Positions 25,493 through 35,264 are shown, numbered from the stretch's first letter. The stretch: 64,000 nt of DNA from Alloyangia pacifica (GCF_900116195.1 NZ_FOZW01000004.1:360340-424339); one strand, 5' to 3'. Translations and numbers: made by a program. Notes: generated by a model from the letters alone, not told the origin.

Positions 25493-26434
25493 ATGGCCCA
25501 CAAGGTGTTCATCGACGGCGAGGCCGGCACGACCGGTCTGCAGATCCGCGAGCGGCTGGAGCAGCGCGCGGACATCACGCTCGTTCAGGTGGACCCGGCC
25601 CGACGCAAGGACGCCGGTGCGCGCTCCGAGGCGCTGGCCGAGGCCGATGTCGCCATTCTCTGCCTGCCCGATGACGCCGCGCGCGAGACCGTGACGCTGG
25701 CCGAGCCGCATGGCACCAAGATCATCGACGCCTCGACCGCGCACCGCGTCGCCGAGGGCTGGGTCTTCGGCTTCGCCGAGATGGCCGAGGGGCAGCGCGA
25801 GGCCATCGCGGCGGCGCAATACGTCTCGAACCCCGGCTGCTGGTCGACCTGCGCCATCGCGCTCATTCGCCCGCTGGTCGGCGCCGGGCTGATCGACCCG
25901 GCCTCGGGCCCGGCGATCTCGGGCGTGTCGGGCTACACCGGCGGCGGCAAGGGCATGATCGCCGAGTATGAAAGCGGCGAGACCTCGGGTTCGTTCCTCT
26001 ACGCGGCAGGGCAGGGCCACAAGCATCTGCCGGAGATCGTCAAGCACGGGCTGCTGAGTGCGGTGCCGGTCTTCGTCCCCTCGGTGGGGGCCTACGCGCA
26101 GGGCATGGCGGTGGCGGTGCAGCTGCCGGCCATGGGCAGCGAAGGCATGGCGGCCGCAGAGGCGGCGCTGAAGGCGGCCTATGCCGGCGAGCGTTTCGTG
26201 ACGGTGGTCGATGCGTCGGTCCACGAGCCACGGGTGATGCCGCAGCGACTCAACGGCACCAACGCGCTGGAGCTCTCGGTGCATGGCAACCCGGCAACCG
26301 GCGCGGTGACGCTGATCGGCGTGCTCGACAACCTCGGCAAGGGGGCCTCGGGGGCCGCGGTGCAGAACCTCAACATCATGCTCGGCTGCGACGAGGCGGC
26401 AGGGCTGGAAGCAGGGACCGCGGCGGCGGCCTGA
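25493..26434 (+). CDS. argC: N-acetyl-gamma-glutamyl-phosphate reductase (type 2)
   Basis: The 313-residue protein begins MAHKVFIDGEAGTTGLQIRE, which is the NADP-binding motif of the short ArgC subtype. The catalytic Cys lies in YVSNPGCWSTCAIAL and the His in LNGTNALELSVHGN or HKHLPEI. The GVSGYTGGGKGMI loop is characteristic of ArgC. The enzyme reduces N-acetylglutamyl phosphate to the semialdehyde in arginine synthesis. The ribosome site AAGGAGAG lies 8 bp upstream. The rest of the arg pathway is not nearby. Confidence 0.93.
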   Translation: MAHKVFIDGEAGTTGLQIRERLEQRADITLVQVDPARRKDAGARSEALAEADVAILCLPDDAARETVTLAEPHGTKIIDASTAHRVAEGWVFGFAEMAEGQREAIAAAQYVSNPGCWSTCAIALIRPLVGAGLIDPASGPAISGVSGYTGGGKGMIAEYESGETSGSFLYAAGQGHKHLPEIVKHGLLSAVPVFVPSVGAYAQGMAVAVQLPAMGSEGMAAAEAALKAAYAGERFVTVVDASVHEPRVMPQRLNGTNALELSVHGNPATGAVTLIGVLDNLGKGASGAAVQNLNIMLGCDEAAGLEAGTAAAA

Positions 26435-26453
26435 TGGCCTGATCGCGGGGAAG

Positions 26454-26520
26454 GAGAGGGGCGCTGCCCCTCTTGGCCTGCGGCCAATTCACCCCGGCGT
26501 ATTTTGAAAGAGAAGAAGGG
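26454..26520 (-). repeat. Copy of the dispersed intergenic repeat, inverted
   Basis: On the minus strand it reads CTTCTTCTCTTTCAAAATAC followed by GCCGGGGTG. The first part differs by one base from the copy at 55.2 kb. A GAGGGG/CCCCTC hairpin (26456-26472) and a GGCC/GGCC palindrome lie at its other end. It sits between the convergent argC and ychF genes. Confidence 0.65.
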
Positions 26521-26590
26521 CGCGGTCATTTTGGGCCGCGCCTTGTTCGTTGCGGTTGGCCGGTGGCAGGCCTGCTCTCCGGCAAAACAA

Positions 26591-26622
26591 AAGCGCGGCG
26601 CCCTTCGGGGAGCGCCGCGCTT
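26591..26622 (-). terminator. Intrinsic terminator of ychF
   Basis: An 11-bp perfect stem (AAGCGCGGCGC/GCGCCGCGCTT) with a 10-nt loop is followed on the minus strand by TTGTTTTG. It lies 23 bp past the ychF stop. Confidence 0.85.
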
Positions 26623-26644
26623 CAGTCCGGGCTGGTCGGCCGGA

Positions 26645-27742
26645 TTAGGTGTTGAACAGGAAGTGCAGCACGTCGCCGTCCTTGACCACGTAGCCCTTGC
26701 CCTCGGCGCGCATCTTGCCGGCTTCCTTGGCGCCCTGCTCACCCTTGGCGGCGACGTAGTCGTCGTAGGCGATGGTCTCGGCGCGGATGAAGCCGCGCTC
26801 GAAGTCGCCGTGGATCACGCCGGCGGCCTGCGGTGCCGCGGTGCCGTGCTTGATGGTCCAGGCGCGGGCTTCCTTCGGGCCGACGGTGAAATAGGTCTCG
26901 AGGTGCAGCAGCTCGTAGCCGGCGCGGATCAACCGGTCGAGACCGGCCTCCTCGAGGCCGAGCTCCGAGAGGAACATCTCGGCTTCCTCGGCGTCGAGCT
27001 GGCTGATTTCTTCCTCGATCTTGGCGGAGATCACCACGTGGCTGTTGCCCTGCGCGGCGGCCATCTCGGCGACCTTTGCCGACAGGGCGTTGCCGGTGGC
27101 GGCCTCGGACTCGTCGACGTTGCAGACGTAGAGCACGGGCTTGGAGGTCAGCAGCTGCAGCATGCGCCATTGCTTGGTGTCCTCGGCATCGACCTCCACG
27201 AGGCGCGCCGGTTTGCCCTGCTCGAGCATCGCCATGGCGTCCTTCATCAGGCGCTCCTGCTGGACCGCCTCCTTGTCGCCGCCGCGCACCTTGCGCGTGA
27301 TGTTCTGCAGGCGTTTTTCCAAGCTTTCCATGTCGGCGATGATCAGCTCGGTCTCGATGGTCTCGGCATCGGCCACCGGGTCGACGCGGCCGTCAACATG
27401 GGTGACGTCGTCATCCTCGAAGCAGCGCAGCACGTGGGCGATGGCGTCGGTCTCGCGGATGTTGGCGAGGAACTGGTTGCCGAGGCCTTCGCCCTTCGAC
27501 GCGCCCTTCACCAGGCCGGCGATGTCGACGAAGGTCATCCGGGTGGGGATGATCTGCTTCGAGCCGGCGATCTCGGCCAGCGTGTCCAGCCGCGGGTCGG
27601 GCACCGCCACGTCACCGACGTTGGGCTCGATCGTGCAGAAGGGGAAGTTGGCCGCCTGCGCGGCGGCGGTCTTGGTCAGGGCGTTGAACAGGGTCGATTT
27701 GCCCACGTTGGGCAGACCCACGATCCCCATGCGAAATCCCAT
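26645..27742 (-). CDS. ychF: Redox-regulated Obg-like ATPase YchF
   Basis: The start is the ATG at 27742 (MGFRMGIVGLPNVGKSTLFN), giving 365 residues, the usual YchF length. Motifs are the P-loop GLPNVGKST, NFPFCTIEPN (switch I), the DxAG of VDIAGLVKGASKGEGLGNQFL, and a C-terminal TGS domain (LLHLETYFTVGPKEARAW). Although in the Obg GTPase family, YchF proteins bind and hydrolyse ATP. They associate with ribosomes and respond to oxidative stress. Confidence 0.96.
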   Translation of the reverse strand: MGFRMGIVGLPNVGKSTLFNALTKTAAAQAANFPFCTIEPNVGDVAVPDPRLDTLAEIAGSKQIIPTRMTFVDIAGLVKGASKGEGLGNQFLANIRETDAIAHVLRCFEDDDVTHVDGRVDPVADAETIETELIIADMESLEKRLQNITRKVRGGDKEAVQQERLMKDAMAMLEQGKPARLVEVDAEDTKQWRMLQLLTSKPVLYVCNVDESEAATGNALSAKVAEMAAAQGNSHVVISAKIEEEISQLDAEEAEMFLSELGLEEAGLDRLIRAGYELLHLETYFTVGPKEARAWTIKHGTAAPQAAGVIHGDFERGFIRAETIAYDDYVAAKGEQGAKEAGKMRAEGKGYVVKDGDVLHFLFNT

Positions 27743-27785
27743 GTCGTGCTCCTTGGCTCGGGCTTGGCGTATGATCGCGCCGCTT

Positions 27786-29171
27786 CTAGTCGCCGTCTGC
27801 GCCCCTTGCAAGCGCGAGGCCTGACAGATGCGGCACCTGCCGGTGCCAGAAGCGCCAGTAGAGCAGCGCGGAGGCCAGCCCGAGGCCGAGGCTCAGCCCC
27901 ATCCAGACGCCGCCCGCGCCATAGCCGAGCGGGAAGCCTAGCACGTAGGCCACCGGCATGCCGACCAGCCAGTAGGACACCGCGGCGATCAGCATCGGCA
28001 CCTTCGTGTCCTGCATCCCGCGGAGCACGCCGAGCACGATGACCTGGATCGAGTCCACCAGCTGGAACACCGCCGCCATGGCCAGCAGCAGGGTGCCGAC
28101 GCGGAGGATTTGCGCGCGGTCGGGGTCGTCCGGCGAGAGGAACAGGCCGATCAGCGTTTCGGGGATGCCGAGGAAGAGGATGACGGTGATCACCACGATG
28201 CCCAGCGACAGCACCTGCGCCGCCATGGTGCCGCGAGTGAGATAGGACAGGTCGCTGCGGCCCATGGCCTGCCCCGCGCGCACCGTGGCGACGTTCGACA
28301 GGCCGAGGTGCACCATGAAGATCGCCCCCGAAAGCTGCATGGCGATGCCATGCGCCGCGAGCGGTACGGTGCCGAGCCAGCCGACCATGACGGCGGTGGC
28401 GGCAAAAAGCCCGACCTCGGCCAGCGTGGTGAGGCCGATGGGCCAGCCGAGGTGGAAGACCTCGCGCAGCATCTCCATGTCGGGACGCCAGAAATGGAAC
28501 CAGATCTGATGCTCGGGCAGGCGCAGGCGCGCGTAGAGGACAACGCCCACGAAGGCGGCGCCATGGGCAAAGAGCGAGGCGATGGCGGCGCCGGTGATGC
28601 CAAGCTCGGGAGCGCCCCACTTGCCGAAGATCAGCGCGTAGTTGGCCAGCCCGTTGACCACCGCGGCGGCGACGGTGATCCACAGCACTGCGCGGGTGTG
28701 CTCCAGCGCCGCAAGGTAGCTCTTGAATACCATGACGCCGAGCGCCGGCAGCAGCCCGACGCCGGCGATGCGCAGGTAGGCCTGCGCATTGGACGCGACG
28801 AGATCGGTCTGGCCGAGCGTCAGCAGCAGAGGTTTGGCGAACCAGAACAGTGGCAGAGCCAGCAGGAAGAAGCCGGTCGAGAGCCAGAGCGCCATGCGCG
28901 TGGCGCGGCGCACGTTCGGTTCGTCTCCGCGCGCGGCATATTGCGCGACCATCGGCATGACGGCGAAGGCAAAGCCCGATCCGAAAAGGAAGAGCACCGA
29001 GAAGACGGTCATCGACAGGCTGAGCGCGGCAAGCTCGGGCACCCCGTAGCGGCCCATCATCACCGTGTCGGTGAGACCGATGGTCAGCTGCGCCAGATGG
29101 CCGCCGATCAGCGGCAGGCCCATCACCAGAACGGCGCGGATATGGGCGGAATAGGGGAGCTCGTGCGTCAT
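27786..29171 (-). CDS. MATE-family multidrug/cation efflux transporter
   Basis: The 461-residue integral membrane protein has about twelve helices in two MatE domains. LTIGLTDTVMMGRYGVPELAALSLS near the N-terminus and VDSIQVIVLGVLRGMQDTKVPM in the second half are typical MATE signatures. It uses a cation gradient to export drugs or metabolites. It stands immediately upstream of ychF on the same strand (43-bp gap). Confidence 0.9.
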   Translation of the reverse strand: MTHELPYSAHIRAVLVMGLPLIGGHLAQLTIGLTDTVMMGRYGVPELAALSLSMTVFSVLFLFGSGFAFAVMPMVAQYAARGDEPNVRRATRMALWLSTGFFLLALPLFWFAKPLLLTLGQTDLVASNAQAYLRIAGVGLLPALGVMVFKSYLAALEHTRAVLWITVAAAVVNGLANYALIFGKWGAPELGITGAAIASLFAHGAAFVGVVLYARLRLPEHQIWFHFWRPDMEMLREVFHLGWPIGLTTLAEVGLFAATAVMVGWLGTVPLAAHGIAMQLSGAIFMVHLGLSNVATVRAGQAMGRSDLSYLTRGTMAAQVLSLGIVVITVILFLGIPETLIGLFLSPDDPDRAQILRVGTLLLAMAAVFQLVDSIQVIVLGVLRGMQDTKVPMLIAAVSYWLVGMPVAYVLGFPLGYGAGGVWMGLSLGLGLASALLYWRFWHRQVPHLSGLALARGADGD

Positions 29172-29208
29172 GAATGGGCTTTAGGGGGCGGGGGAGAGTC
29201 GCGCAACC

Positions 29209-30114
29209 TCAGAGTGTACTCCTGAGCAGTTGCACTGCCATGACTGTGACCAAAGCGCCTGCGGCGGCCTCGATCAACGCCAGCGCCCGGATGCTGCCGG
29301 GACCGGCGGCGAAGCGTGTCAGCGTGCCTTCGCGCAGGGTGACCGAGGCCAGCGCGACCACCAGCGTCACGCTCGCCGTGCCCAGCCCCATGGCGAAGGC
29401 GCCGAGAATGCCGGCGCTGGCGATGCCCATGCGCCATGTCAGGATCAGCAGAAAGAGCGCGCCGGTGCAGGGCCGGATGGCGATGGCCCCGACCAGCAGT
29501 AGCGCATCGCGCAGCGAATGGACCTTTTCCGCCTGCTCGAGGCTGGGGCCATGGGCATGGCCGCAGCTCCGGCAGATGCCCCCGTGGTCGTGGTCGTGGT
29601 CGTGTGGATGGTGTGCCTTGCGCGCGGCCCAGAGCCTGCGCCCGCCGCGCAGCAGCAGCCAGAGGCCGATCGCCGTGATCGCCGCGTAGCTTGCAGGGGC
29701 GAACCAATCCTCGGCGGCCGAGGTCATTCGCTCGCGGCCCCAGCCCAGCAGCCAAACGCCGGCGTAGACCAGCAGCACGGCCGCACCTGCCTGCGCAAGG
29801 CTTGAGGCCACGGCCAGCGCCGAGAGCCGCCAGAGCGTCACGCGCCGCCCGAGGCCGTAGCCGCCGATCAGCAGCTTGCCGTGGCCGGGGCCGGCGGCGT
29901 GGAAGAAGCCGTAGCCGAAGCACACGGTCATCAGCGCCAGCAGAGCGCCCGGCTCGCCCGCGCGCAGGGCCCGCAGGCCACGGGCCATGGCGTTCTGCGC
30001 CTCGCGCTGTCCATCCCTGGCCAGCAGGACGATCCGGTCCGCGCCGTCAAAGCCCCAGAGCCAAACCGCCAGCCCCAGCACCGCCAGCGCGCCGACGGTC
30101 AGGAGCCCGCGCAT
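29209..30114 (-). CDS. NicO/RcnA-family nickel-cobalt transporter
   Basis: The 301-residue membrane protein has six or seven helices. It carries the family motif [20 protein letters not shown] near residue 75, a His/Asp-rich cytoplasmic loop ([21 protein letters not shown]) at about residues 178-198 that is suited to metal binding, and [12 protein letters not shown]. RcnA-type proteins export Ni2+/Co2+, while others in NicO import it. The gene overlaps the upstream DUF1007 gene by 16 bp, a standard partner arrangement. Confidence 0.88.
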   Translation of the reverse strand: MRGLLTVGALAVLGLAVWLWGFDGADRIVLLARDGQREAQNAMARGLRALRAGEPGALLALMTVCFGYGFFHAAGPGHGKLLIGGYGLGRRVTLWRLSALAVASSLAQAGAAVLLVYAGVWLLGWGRERMTSAAEDWFAPASYAAITAIGLWLLLRGGRRLWAARKAHHPHDHDHDHGGICRSCGHAHGPSLEQAEKVHSLRDALLLVGAIAIRPCTGALFLLILTWRMGIASAGILGAFAMGLGTASVTLVVALASVTLREGTLTRFAAGPGSIRALALIEAAAGALVTVMAVQLLRSTL

Positions 30115-30794
30115 GTCACCTCGATGCGGTCGGCGAAATCGCGGCCCGGCTCAATCTCGAGGAACTGGTCCTCGGGGATCTGCGCCAGCTCGGCCTGCAT
30201 CTTCTGCGCGGCCGCGTCGAGATCGGGCTTGCGGACCTCGGCGGAGCACGGCGCGGGCAGGGTGATCGGCAGGCTTGCTTCGAAGGCGATGTAATACGTG
30301 GGATCGTAGGGCTCGATCACCAGCCCGCCGGCGGGCGCCGGATCGACGCTGCGCCGGTGCACCGAGGTGATGCGCCCCGCGTCGAGGCGGACCGAGACGA
30401 ACTCCGGCGCGCCGAGCGCCAGTTTCTCGCCGCCGGAGTACACGTAAAGATCGCCCTCGAAGCCTTCATACCAGTTGTCGAGGTCGAAGCGCTCCAGCGC
30501 AGTCAGCTCTTCGGAGGTCAGCGCGCCGTCGCCATCGGGGTCGAGACTCATGTCCTCGAGGATCAGCAGCGAGAAGAAGTCGTCGTAACGCCAGGTCACC
30601 TCGATCGAGACCACCTGCCGGTCGGCATCGAGGTCGAGCGCGAGCCCGACGTCGGCAAAGACATGCGGATGCGCCGCCACGGGCAGGGCGGTTGTAACCC
30701 CAATGAGCGCCGCGAAAGCCAATGTGATCGCACGCGTCCGGGGCGAAAGGTAAATCTTCGGTTTACCTAGGGGCATGTCATTTCGCGACTTCAT
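30099..30794 (-). CDS. DUF1007 periplasmic protein, partner of the NicO transporter
   Basis: The 231-residue protein (start at 30794; an ATG at 30776 is also possible) has a signal-like hydrophobic segment ([20 protein letters not shown]). It then carries the DUF1007 pattern beginning [20 protein letters not shown], where the His residues near the mature N-terminus may bind metal. EF-hand-like acidic loop [13 protein letters not shown] lies near residue 90. It is probably secreted and works with the metal transporter that it overlaps by 16 bp. The precise role is not known. Confidence 0.82.
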   Translation of the reverse strand: MKSRNDMPLGKPKIYLSPRTRAITLAFAALIGVTTALPVAAHPHVFADVGLALDLDADRQVVSIEVTWRYDDFFSLLILEDMSLDPDGDGALTSEELTALERFDLDNWYEGFEGDLYVYSGGEKLALGAPEFVSVRLDAGRITSVHRRSVDPAPAGGLVIEPYDPTYYIAFEASLPITLPAPCSAEVRKPDLDAAAQKMQAELAQIPEDQFLEIEPGRDFADRIEVTCAGS

Positions 30795-30842
30795 GATAGG
30801 CTGGCCTTATTTGAGACATGATTCCCTTGGGAAAAATTTTTG

Positions 30843-31475
30843 ATGGCTAGTTTGATTGATCTAACGGCGTTCGCGCCCCAGGCGCGGCGTTTCCTGTCCG
30901 AACTCGAGGCAAACAACGACAGGGCGTGGTTCAACGCCAACAAGCAGCGCTACGACAGCGAGGTCAAGCGTCCGGCCGAGTTGATGATCGCCCAGCTCAC
31001 CCCGGAGCTCGAGGTGCTGAGCGGAGATCGGCCGAGACCGAAACTGTTCCGGCCGCATCGCGACGTCCGCTTCAGTGATGACAAGCTGCCCTTTCACACG
31101 CATTTGCATGCCCTCTGGTCGTTGCCGGACGGGCGTGCCTGGTATTTTGCATTGTCCGGGGGCTACGCCACGGCGGGGGCGGGCATCCTTGGCTTCGACG
31201 GTCGGCAGATGCTGGCGTGGCAGGCGGCGCTCATGGGCCGCGAGGGCGACGAGCTGGAGCACATCATCTCTCGCATCGGCGGGCGGATCGACCCGGCCCC
31301 GGACCCCGGGACCGAGGTCCCGCCCGGCCCCCGGGAGGAGCTGATGCGGCGACCCGGCTGCGTGCTGTGGATCGATGGCATCTTCGAGGCGCTGACCCCC
31401 GACCCGGTGGCGACGCTGCTGCAATGCTACGCGCGGCTGCAGCCGCTGCAGGACTGGCTCGGCAAGCGGCTTTGA
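30843..31475 (+). CDS. DUF2461 (TIGR02453) family protein
   Basis: The ATG at 30843 is preferred over the TTG just before it; the protein has 210 residues. The N-terminus FLSELEANNDRAWFNANKQRY and the middle RPHRDVRFSDDKLPFHTHL are the family hallmarks, and YFALSGGYATAGAGILGFDG follows. The molecular function is unknown. It is divergent from the DUF1007/NicO pair, and its promoter gap is only about 48 bp. Confidence 0.85.
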   Translation: MASLIDLTAFAPQARRFLSELEANNDRAWFNANKQRYDSEVKRPAELMIAQLTPELEVLSGDRPRPKLFRPHRDVRFSDDKLPFHTHLHALWSLPDGRAWYFALSGGYATAGAGILGFDGRQMLAWQAALMGREGDELEHIISRIGGRIDPAPDPGTEVPPGPREELMRRPGCVLWIDGIFEALTPDPVATLLQCYARLQPLQDWLGKRL

Positions 31476-31496
31476 CCGTCCCGCCGCCTCTGGCGC

Positions 31497-32483
31497 TCAG
31501 AGGTCGCCGTTCGGACCGGGAGTGGCGCCGAGAATATGCTCCGACCGGTGGATGACATGCGCCGCGCCGCCGACGATCAGCGGATCGGGAAGGGCGGCGA
31601 TGTGCCGGTCCTTGCCGGGGTAGTCCAGCGTCGACAGGAAGTGCCGCATGCAGTTGATACGCGCGCGTTTCTTGTCGTCGGACTTGACCACGGTCCAAGG
31701 TGCGTCGGCGGTGTCGGTGTAGAAGAACATCGCCTCCTTGGCCTCGGTGTACTCGTCCCACTTGCCGAGGCTCGCTTTGTCGATGGGCGAGAGCTTCCAC
31801 TGCTTGAGCGGGTCGGTCTCGCGGCTCTTGAAGCGGGTCTTCTGTTCCTCGCGGGTGACCGAGAACCAGTACTTGTAGAGCCGGATGCCGGAGCGCACGA
31901 GCATCCGTTCCAGCTCGGGCGTCTGACGCATGAACTCGAGGTACTCGTTGGGCTCGCAAAAGCCCATCACCCGTTCGACCCCGGCGCGGTTGTACCAAGA
32001 GCGGTCGTAGAGCACGATCTCCCCGGCGGTGGGCAGGTGCTCCACGTAGCGCTGGAAATACCATTGCCCGCGCTCCTCGATGCTGGGCTTGTTGAGCGCC
32101 ACGACGCGGGCGTGGCGGGGGTTGAGATGCTCGGTGAAGCGCTTGATCGTGCCGCCTTTGCCGGCGGCGTCGCGCCCTTCGAAAAGCAGCACGAACTTCT
32201 GGCCGGTTTCCTGCGCCCAGAGCTGCACCTTCAGCAGTTCGGCCTGCAGCCGCGCCTTCTGCAACTCGTAGCCGCGACGGGCCATCTTCTTGGTGTAGGG
32301 ATACTCGCCGGTCTCGAAGGCGCGACGGATCTCGTCCGGAGTCGGTCCGCGTCGGCGGGCGACGTGGACCGGCGCTTCGGGCAGCGCGAGCCCGGCTGCG
32401 GGGGCGGGCGCCGGGGGGGAGCCGGCAGCATCCGTTTCGGTGGCGGGCTCCTCGGGGTCGGGCGCTTTCGGCATCTCGGTCAT
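31497..32483 (-). CDS. ppk2: Polyphosphate kinase 2
   Basis: The start is set at the ATG at 32483 (MTEMPKAPDPEE), giving 328 residues; the in-frame region upstream overlaps the epimerase gene and is not used. The Walker A VLLFEGRDAAGKGGTIKRF, the lid region NPRHARVVALNKP and Walker B VLYDRSWYNRAGVERVMGFC are all present. PPK2 enzymes use polyphosphate to phosphorylate nucleoside di- or monophosphates, or the reverse. The N-terminal 50 residues are rich in Pro, Ala and Glu and are probably disordered. It is convergent with the DUF2461 gene. Confidence 0.93.
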   Translation of the reverse strand: MTEMPKAPDPEEPATETDAAGSPPAPAPAAGLALPEAPVHVARRRGPTPDEIRRAFETGEYPYTKKMARRGYELQKARLQAELLKVQLWAQETGQKFVLLFEGRDAAGKGGTIKRFTEHLNPRHARVVALNKPSIEERGQWYFQRYVEHLPTAGEIVLYDRSWYNRAGVERVMGFCEPNEYLEFMRQTPELERMLVRSGIRLYKYWFSVTREEQKTRFKSRETDPLKQWKLSPIDKASLGKWDEYTEAKEAMFFYTDTADAPWTVVKSDDKKRARINCMRHFLSTLDYPGKDRHIAALPDPLIVGGAAHVIHRSEHILGATPGPNGDL

Positions 32484-32569
32484 GGCGGTATCCTCAAGCC
32501 TTTGGCTGCAGGCAGCCTGCGCCAACAGCCTGCGCCCTGCCTTGATACCTGTCAAATCGCGCCCTTGGC

Positions 32570-33460
32570 TCAGCCCCCCAGCGTGCTGCGCCAATCGTGC
32601 TGCGGTGAAAACCCGAGCATCCGCCGCGCCTTGGCATTGCTGTAGAAGGCCTGTCGCGGCTGCATCGGGGTCTTCACCGGCACGCCGTCGTAGAAGTGCG
32701 CGCGCAGCGTCTCGTTGTCTTGCGGCACGGCAAGGTCGTCATTGGCGACGTTGAACAGCTCGAATCCCAGTCCGTCGGTGGCGAGACAGCGGCTGACCAT
32801 CTGCGACAGGTCGCGCACGTCGATGTAGCCGAAGATGTTGCGCAGCCTCGGGGCCGGGTCCTCGGCATAGGCCGGGAAGTCGCGGTGATAGTCCTCGACC
32901 TCGCAGACGTTCGAGATGCGCAGCCCGTAGATGTCCTGCCCGGTGCGGCGCTGGATGCCGCGTGCGGTCACCTCGTTCGAGACCTTCGACAGCGCGTAGG
33001 CGTCCTCGGGCACCACCGGGTGCTCCTCGTCGATGGGCAGGTATTCGGGTTTGCGCTCCCCGTCGGCGAAGCAGATGCCGTAGGTGGTCTCGGAGCTGGC
33101 GAAGACCACCTTGGGAATGTCCAGCTTCGCCGCCGCCTCGAGCACGTTGTAGGTCGACAGCGTGTTGACCCGGTAGGTCTCGCAGTCGGGCTTGATCAGG
33201 ATGCGGGCGAGCGCGCCGAAATGCACCACAGCGTCGAATTTCGGCAGGCCGCTGCCGGGCTCCAGCTCTTCGAAGCCGGCGTAGGAGGTCATCGCGCCCC
33301 AGACCTGCCCGGGGTCGGTCAGGTCGGTGATCAAGTCCGGCACGCCGGGAAGCCCCAGCGGCGAAAGGTCCGCGTTCAGGATGCGGTGACCCTCATCGGC
33401 GAGGTGCCGCACCACGTGCCGCCCCGCCTTGCCGCTGCCGCCGGTGAACAGAATGCGCAT
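32570..33460 (-). CDS. NAD-dependent epimerase/dehydratase (extended SDR)
   Basis: The 296-residue extended SDR has the NAD motif FTGGSGKAGRHV, FGALARI, and Ser/Tyr/Lys in FASSETTYG and EDAYALSKV. The size fits uronate dehydrogenase or nucleotide-sugar epimerases of the short type. The ATP-independent sugar-acid island downstream makes a uronate or aldose dehydrogenase attractive, but specificity cannot be read. The gene lies just upstream of ppk2 on the same strand. Confidence 0.8.
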   Translation of the reverse strand: MRILFTGGSGKAGRHVVRHLADEGHRILNADLSPLGLPGVPDLITDLTDPGQVWGAMTSYAGFEELEPGSGLPKFDAVVHFGALARILIKPDCETYRVNTLSTYNVLEAAAKLDIPKVVFASSETTYGICFADGERKPEYLPIDEEHPVVPEDAYALSKVSNEVTARGIQRRTGQDIYGLRISNVCEVEDYHRDFPAYAEDPAPRLRNIFGYIDVRDLSQMVSRCLATDGLGFELFNVANDDLAVPQDNETLRAHFYDGVPVKTPMQPRQAFYSNAKARRMLGFSPQHDWRSTLGG

Positions 33461-33629
33461 GTCGTCCTCCTTCTCTCCTCGGGCACACCATTCAGGCCAA
33501 AGCCTCGAAGGTCCAGAGGGGCCATTGATTTTCCCTTACGTATCCGGCACAGGTTTCGCGACATTCCGGGAGGCCCGCGCCCCCGGTTAGAGAGCCGCCA
33601 GAGACTCGCCTGCCAAGGGAAGGACCGCC

Positions 33630-34421
33630 ATGACCCGTATCGACGCCAAGTTCGCCGCCCTGAAGGCCGAGGGAAAGAAGGGCTTCGTCGCCTACGTTAT
33701 GGCCGGGGACCCCGATTACGATCGCTCGCTCGAGCTGGTGCGCGGGCTGCCGGGCGCAGGTGTCGACGTGATCGAGCTGGGCTTGCCCTTCACCGATCCC
33801 ATGGCCGATGGCGAGACCATCCAGCTCGCCGGTCAGCGCGCGCTGGAGGCGGGCATGACGCTCAACCGCACGCTGCAGATGGTGCGCGACTTCCGCACCG
33901 GCGATGACACCACCCCGATCGTCCTGATGGGCTATTACAACCCGATCTACAGCCACGGCGTCGACAAGTTCCTCGAAGAGGCGCGGGAGGCAGGTATCGA
34001 CGGGTTGATCATCGTCGACCTTCCGCCCGAAGAGGACGAAGAGCTCTGCATCCCGGCGCAGAAAGCGGGTCTCAACTTCATCCGACTGGCGACGCCGACC
34101 ACCGACGACAAGCGCCTGCCCAAGGTGCTGCAGAACACCTCGGGCTTCGTCTACTACGTCTCGATCACCGGCATCACCGGTGCTGCCGCTGCCCAGGCCA
34201 CCGACGTCGGCCCCGAGGTCGCGCGGATCAAGGCGGGCACCGATCTGCCGGTCATCGTCGGCTTCGGCATTCGCACCCCCGAGACCGCCGAGAGCATCGC
34301 CTCCGTCGCCGATGGCTGCGTGGTCGGTTCGGCGATCGTGGGTGCCATGGCGGAAGGCAAGCCGGTGTCGGAGGTGCTCGCCTTCGTGAAGTCCCTGGCC
34401 GACGGCGCCCACCGCGCCTGA
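33630..34421 (+). CDS. trpA: Tryptophan synthase alpha chain
   Basis: The 263-residue TIM-barrel protein has the catalytic Glu in [15 protein letters not shown] and Asp in [12 protein letters not shown], and the phosphate-binding loop near GFGIRTPE. The ribosome site AAGGAA lies before the ATG at 33630. TrpA cleaves indole-3-glycerol phosphate and passes indole to TrpB. The trpB gene is not adjacent in this window, and a terminator follows. Confidence 0.97.
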   Translation: MTRIDAKFAALKAEGKKGFVAYVMAGDPDYDRSLELVRGLPGAGVDVIELGLPFTDPMADGETIQLAGQRALEAGMTLNRTLQMVRDFRTGDDTTPIVLMGYYNPIYSHGVDKFLEEAREAGIDGLIIVDLPPEEDEELCIPAQKAGLNFIRLATPTTDDKRLPKVLQNTSGFVYYVSITGITGAAAAQATDVGPEVARIKAGTDLPVIVGFGIRTPETAESIASVADGCVVGSAIVGAMAEGKPVSEVLAFVKSLADGAHRA

Positions 34422-34443
34422 GCGCCGCAAGGCCCGAGCTGAG

Positions 34444-34473
34444 AGCCGCGCCCGCCCAAGGAGCGCGGCTTTT
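34444..34473 (+). terminator. Intrinsic terminator of trpA
   Basis: AGCCGCGC pairs with GCGCGGCT across an 11-nt loop, followed by TTTT. It starts 22 bp past the trpA stop. Confidence 0.85.
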
Positions 34474-34511
34474 CCGTGTCTGCCGTCCCGGGTGACGTCA
34501 TTGCCCGGATC

Positions 34512-34538
34512 TTCTTGCAGTTTGCGCGACTGCAAGAA
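34512..34538. other. Perfect 9-bp hairpin between trpA and the convergent gene
   Basis: TTCTTGCAG and CTGCAAGAA flank a 9-nt loop. It lacks a T run on either strand, so it is probably an RNA-stabilising or remnant repeat element. Confidence 0.45.
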
Positions 34539-34571
34539 ATTGCGGTCGTGCTCTCTGAGCGGGGCGCGCCA

Positions 34572-35264
34572 TCAGCGCTCGATAAGCCCGTGACGCGGAA
34601 ACAGTTTCGAAAGCGCTTTCCCCTGGTATTTGCGCGCGGTCTGAAGGGATTTTCTGAAAGGTTGGTGAAGCCAGGAGTGGTGCTGTTCCAGGGGTAAATC
34701 TCCTACTGGAAAATCAGCCGCCTTCGATTGTTCGCGGAAGAGAGACTCCACCAGCATCGCGTAGTCAGCGCTGGCGAAGGCGCTGAAATGGGCGCGGACG
34801 AGATGCAGGTCGGCCACCGGATAGACGCCCTCAAGATCGATCATCGAGGGTTGCCCTTGCCATTCCATCGTGTGGGCCTGCCCGAACTGAACGGCGAAAT
34901 AGCGTGTCTCGGCGGTACGCTGGGCCACGAGGTCGAAGAAACTCTTGTCCTTTTTTCGTGACTTGAAACATTCCTCCATGACGTAGCCCCGACAGAGCCC
35001 GCCCGAGAAGATCAGGGCGCGCAGCGCCGGCACGGTCGAGCTGTCATAGAACCCGCTTTCCAGCGCGGCGAGCAGATTGTCCCTGCGGATGTGATTGCGG
35101 TTCCAGACCTTGTAGAAGAGCCGGCTGCCATTCGCGGATGCCTCGCTGCGTGTGGAGAAAATCCAGCGGGAATGATCCTGTTTTCCGTATCGTGCCCTGA
35201 CGACCTTTTGCACATCCAGTGCTCGAAAATCAATTTGAGACAATTCAATGGTCTCTATCTGCAT
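34572..35264 (-). CDS. Hypothetical 230-residue protein, no family recognised
   Basis: The frame runs from the ATG at 35264 (MQIETIELSQIDFRALD) to 34572. The composition is ordinary for a soluble protein, with no signal peptide or membrane helix. Segments such as RWIFSTRSEASANGSRLFYKVWNRNHIRRDN and FAVQFGQAHTMEWQGQPSMIDLEGVYPVADLHLVRAHF suggest a folded enzyme-like protein, loosely like small phosphotransferases (YKVWN then DLEGVYP), but I cannot place it. The base composition is noticeably less GC-rich than the neighbours, which hints at recent transfer. It is convergent with trpA and divergent from the tetronate operon. Confidence 0.6.
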   Translation of the reverse strand: MQIETIELSQIDFRALDVQKVVRARYGKQDHSRWIFSTRSEASANGSRLFYKVWNRNHIRRDNLLAALESGFYDSSTVPALRALIFSGGLCRGYVMEECFKSRKKDKSFFDLVAQRTAETRYFAVQFGQAHTMEWQGQPSMIDLEGVYPVADLHLVRAHFSAFASADYAMLVESLFREQSKAADFPVGDLPLEQHHSWLHQPFRKSLQTARKYQGKALSKLFPRHGLIER

